64,000 nucleotides of DNA from Thermoproteota archaeon (GTDB lineage Archaea > Thermoproteota > Nitrososphaeria > Nitrososphaerales > Nitrosopumilaceae). The notes beneath the pieces were generated by a model. It saw nothing but the letters and a program-made list of their open reading frames with translations, made no database searches and was not told the DNA's origin. A program made the position numbers and the translations under genes. The stretch is from contig QQVN01000005.1 of assembly GCA_003352285.1 (NCBI GenBank), forward strand, positions 124,001-188,000, read 5' to 3'. Below are positions 62,249 through 64,000 of this stretch, in pieces (within the stretch, counting starts at the first letter, position 1; every line of letters starts with the position of its first letter).

Positions 62249-63093
62249 CCCCTGACATTACTGTTCTTTACGATACCATCCGATGGGAAGAAAAAGCGTT
62301 ACTAGAAGCGGGAAAAAAAAAGAACGTTAATCTAGAAATGTTTGATTGTAAGAAACTTTCATTACAATTAGACAGCAAACGAGATGGTTTTGGAACAGTT
62401 ATCCAGAGATGCGTAAGTTACTACAGAAATGTTCACTCTACTGCAGCACTTGAAGGGATGGGGGTCAACGTAATCAACTGTCTCAATACAGGAATTTTTG
62501 CAGGAAACAAATTGTATACTCATATGTTACTAAGAAAGTTTGGAGTTCCAACTCCTTATGCTACTGTTGCATTTTCAAAAGAAGCTGCAATCGAAGCACT
62601 TGAAAAAGAAGGATATCCAAAAGTCATCAAGCCAACAGTTGGAAGTTGGGGAAGAATGATCTCAAAAATTAATGACAAAGATTCTGCAGAAGGCATTATA
62701 GAAGGAAGAGAAAAGATGTATCCAATTTATCAAATACATTATTTAGAAGAGTTTGTGCAAAGACCACCACGGGACATTAGAGCAATCATGGTAGGGGACA
62801 AAGTAGTGGCGGCAATTTATAGAAATTCTGGAGATGGAAATTGGAAGACAAACATGGCATTAGGAGGACGAGCAGAAAAATGTGAGGTCACTAATGAATT
62901 AGAAGATATTTGTATTAAAGCTAAAAATGCAGTCCAGGGACAAATCGTAGGCGTTGATTTGATGGAAAGTGACGACAGGGGACTCGTCGTTCACGAAGTA
63001 AACAACACTACAGAATACAAAAACACAGTTAGAGTCTGTGAAGTTGATATTCCATCACTCATGATTGACTACGCCTTAGAATCTAAAAGATAG
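62245..63093 (+). CDS. lysX: LysW ligase LysX/ArgX (second copy)
   Basis: About 282 residues, ATP-grasp fold: VIKPTVGSWGRMIS, RPPRDIRAIMVGDKVVA, and C-terminal EVNNTTEYKNTVRV. It is a paralogue of the ligase at 56459. Co-location with the homocitrate-synthase-like gene and lysW2 suggests the lysine branch. The GTG at 62245 overlaps the lysW2 stop; a TTG at 62236 is in frame. Confidence 0.92.
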   Translation: MTPDITVLYDTIRWEEKALLEAGKKKNVNLEMFDCKKLSLQLDSKRDGFGTVIQRCVSYYRNVHSTAALEGMGVNVINCLNTGIFAGNKLYTHMLLRKFGVPTPYATVAFSKEAAIEALEKEGYPKVIKPTVGSWGRMISKINDKDSAEGIIEGREKMYPIYQIHYLEEFVQRPPRDIRAIMVGDKVVAAIYRNSGDGNWKTNMALGGRAEKCEVTNELEDICIKAKNAVQGQIVGVDLMESDDRGLVVHEVNNTTEYKNTVRVCEVDIPSLMIDYALESKR

Positions 63094-63095
63094 AA

Positions 63096-64000
63096 ATGGA
63101 TTCCACATTTACAGTTACACCACGATTTGCAGTAAAGATGCTAGAAAAAGTACTACGATTGTACACACCGTCATTAAGTGAAAAGCCAGTTGCAGAATTT
63201 CTTGCAGACAAGTGTGATGATCTTGGTTTTGAAGACATTCACATTGATGAGGTTGGAAATATTATTGCAAAGAAAGGCTCTGGCTCGCCAAGAATTCTTT
63301 TGTGTGGACACATGGATACAGTTCCAGGAAAGATTAAGGTTAGAAAAGAAGGCGATAATCTGTTTGGCAGAGGAGCATCTGATGCAAAAGCTCCGTTGAT
63401 GGCAATGTTATTTGCAGCAGCATCTGTGCAGAACAATAATGGCACAGTGATATTTTGTGGCGCAGTTGATGAGGAAGGAAACGCAACAGGAATTAAAAAT
63501 CTAGTACAACAAAAATTAGATTTAGACTATGCAGTGTTTGGCGAGCCAAGTGGAATCAGACAAGTAACCATTGCATACAAGGGTCGTTTAGCAATTAATC
63601 TAAAGATCAATGTTGGTGACAGCGCTCATGCAAGTGCACCATGGCTTGCAAAAAACGCAATTGAAGAATCAGCAGTGTTTACTCAGGAAGTAAAGAGAGC
63701 ACTAGAAGCAGGGCAAGACGCAAAGAAAAAGAGCATGATGTTAACTGCAACCATCACTGAGATCAAAGGAGGTACAAGCCACAATGTAACTCCAAAGGAA
63801 TGTGAAACGATTCTGGACATTAGAATTCCAGTCGACATGAATTGTAAGATGGTTGAAGAAAAAATTGCAAAATCAGTTCAAGAAGTATCTAAGAAAAGAG
63901 AAGTCGAAGCATTCTACTCTATTCTCGATGAGACAGAGCCATTTGAGGCACCACATAACTCACCACTAGTTAGAGCATTTACCCTAGGAGTCATGGAGGT
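63096..64000 (+). CDS. lysK: LysW-ornithine/lysine hydrolase LysK (ArgE), C-terminus cut off
   Basis: About 301 residues before the window ends. It is an M20-family zinc hydrolase: LLCGHMDTVPG (first zinc His and Asp), GRGASDAKAPLMAM (bridging Asp), and CGAVDEEGNATG (general base Glu). A lid domain carries SAHASAPW. It releases ornithine or lysine from LysW. It starts 2 bases after the second ligase and completes both branches. Confidence 0.94.
   Translation, partial: MDSTFTVTPRFAVKMLEKVLRLYTPSLSEKPVAEFLADKCDDLGFEDIHIDEVGNIIAKKGSGSPRILLCGHMDTVPGKIKVRKEGDNLFGRGASDAKAPLMAMLFAAASVQNNNGTVIFCGAVDEEGNATGIKNLVQQKLDLDYAVFGEPSGIRQVTIAYKGRLAINLKINVGDSAHASAPWLAKNAIEESAVFTQEVKRALEAGQDAKKKSMMLTATITEIKGGTSHNVTPKECETILDIRIPVDMNCKMVEEKIAKSVQEVSKKREVEAFYSILDETEPFEAPHNSPLVRAFTLGVME

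Noticed and set aside
1-64000. tRNA, rRNA, insertion sequences or prophage
   Set aside because: I read intergenic gaps for T-loop and CCA-type patterns and for transposase or integrase frames and found none. A computed tRNA scan would be decisive.

Overview
The window reads as a stretch of chromosome from an ammonia-oxidising archaeon of the Nitrososphaerota (Thaumarchaeota), most like a marine Nitrosopumilus/Nitrosarchaeum relative. The reasons are an AT-rich composition, archaeal information-processing genes (Rpo7, Spt4, aEF-1beta, Cdc48/VAT, ribosomal proteins L15e, L31e and L39e, HerA-NurA-Mre11-Rad50), a NirK-type copper nitrite reductase with complete copper ligands, a PEFG-CTERM surface protein, a membrane-anchored double cupredoxin, a divergent FtsZ-like protein and LysW-carrier amino-acid synthesis. 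TTG starts are frequent and TATA boxes often lie 25-30 bases before the start codon, which fits leaderless archaeal mRNAs. I saw no rRNA, tRNA, CRISPR array, insertion sequence or prophage. No gap between genes exceeds about 250 bases once small genes are counted.

Layout. 1-5.3 kb: a truncated DUF255 thioredoxin-fold protein, a zinc alcohol dehydrogenase and several tiny zinc-ribbon or membrane proteins. 5.3-10.3 kb: TruD, a secreted beta-propeller, Pth2, an exported protein and a geranylgeranyl-reductase-type flavoprotein. 10.3-13.3 kb: a zinc ribbon - aEF-1beta - Cdc48 - winged-helix operon. 13.3-19.6 kb: heme O synthase beside a cupredoxin membrane protein, a JAMM protease, small proteins, a repetitive exported protein and a proton-pumping pyrophosphatase. 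19.6-25.9 kb: SprT-like zincin, dephospho-CoA kinase, Mrp, then rpo7-spt4-nadC with nadA and nadX close by (complete de novo NAD ring synthesis). 25.9-31.5 kb: the nurA-herA-mre11-rad50 end-resection operon. 31.5-39.7 kb: a HEAT protein resembling half of deoxyhypusine hydroxylase, a redoxin, L15e, a histidine kinase, a coiled-coil protein, exported proteins, a receiver-only regulator and SerA. 39.7-47.5 kb: NirK, a class II fumarase, an e-MtaB type methylthiotransferase, the FtsZ-like protein, L31e/L39e, a Nudix hydrolase, MTHFR and a second receiver. 47.5-55 kb: methionine synthase split into two proteins, an MFS transporter and a three-gene ABC importer. 55-64 kb: a carrier-protein arginine/lysine cluster with two LysW and two LysX paralogues, cut by the window end inside lysK.

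How the genes work together. The last 9 kb look like one amino-acid programme. argG, lysW1 and the first ligase feed shared kinase, reductase and aminotransferase genes. After an Lrp-type regulator comes a second block: a homocitrate-synthase-like enzyme, lysW2, a second ligase and the shared hydrolase. The most unexpected detail is that the second carrier ends in EDWGQ instead of the acceptor sequence EDWGE. Other points worth a second look are the FtsZ-like protein with a broken GTP signature, the two-HE-motif HEAT protein, the Mre11 with GEHD in place of GNHD, a short Rad50, the lysine-rich repeat tail on L31e, and inverted repeats placed on or beside TATA boxes.
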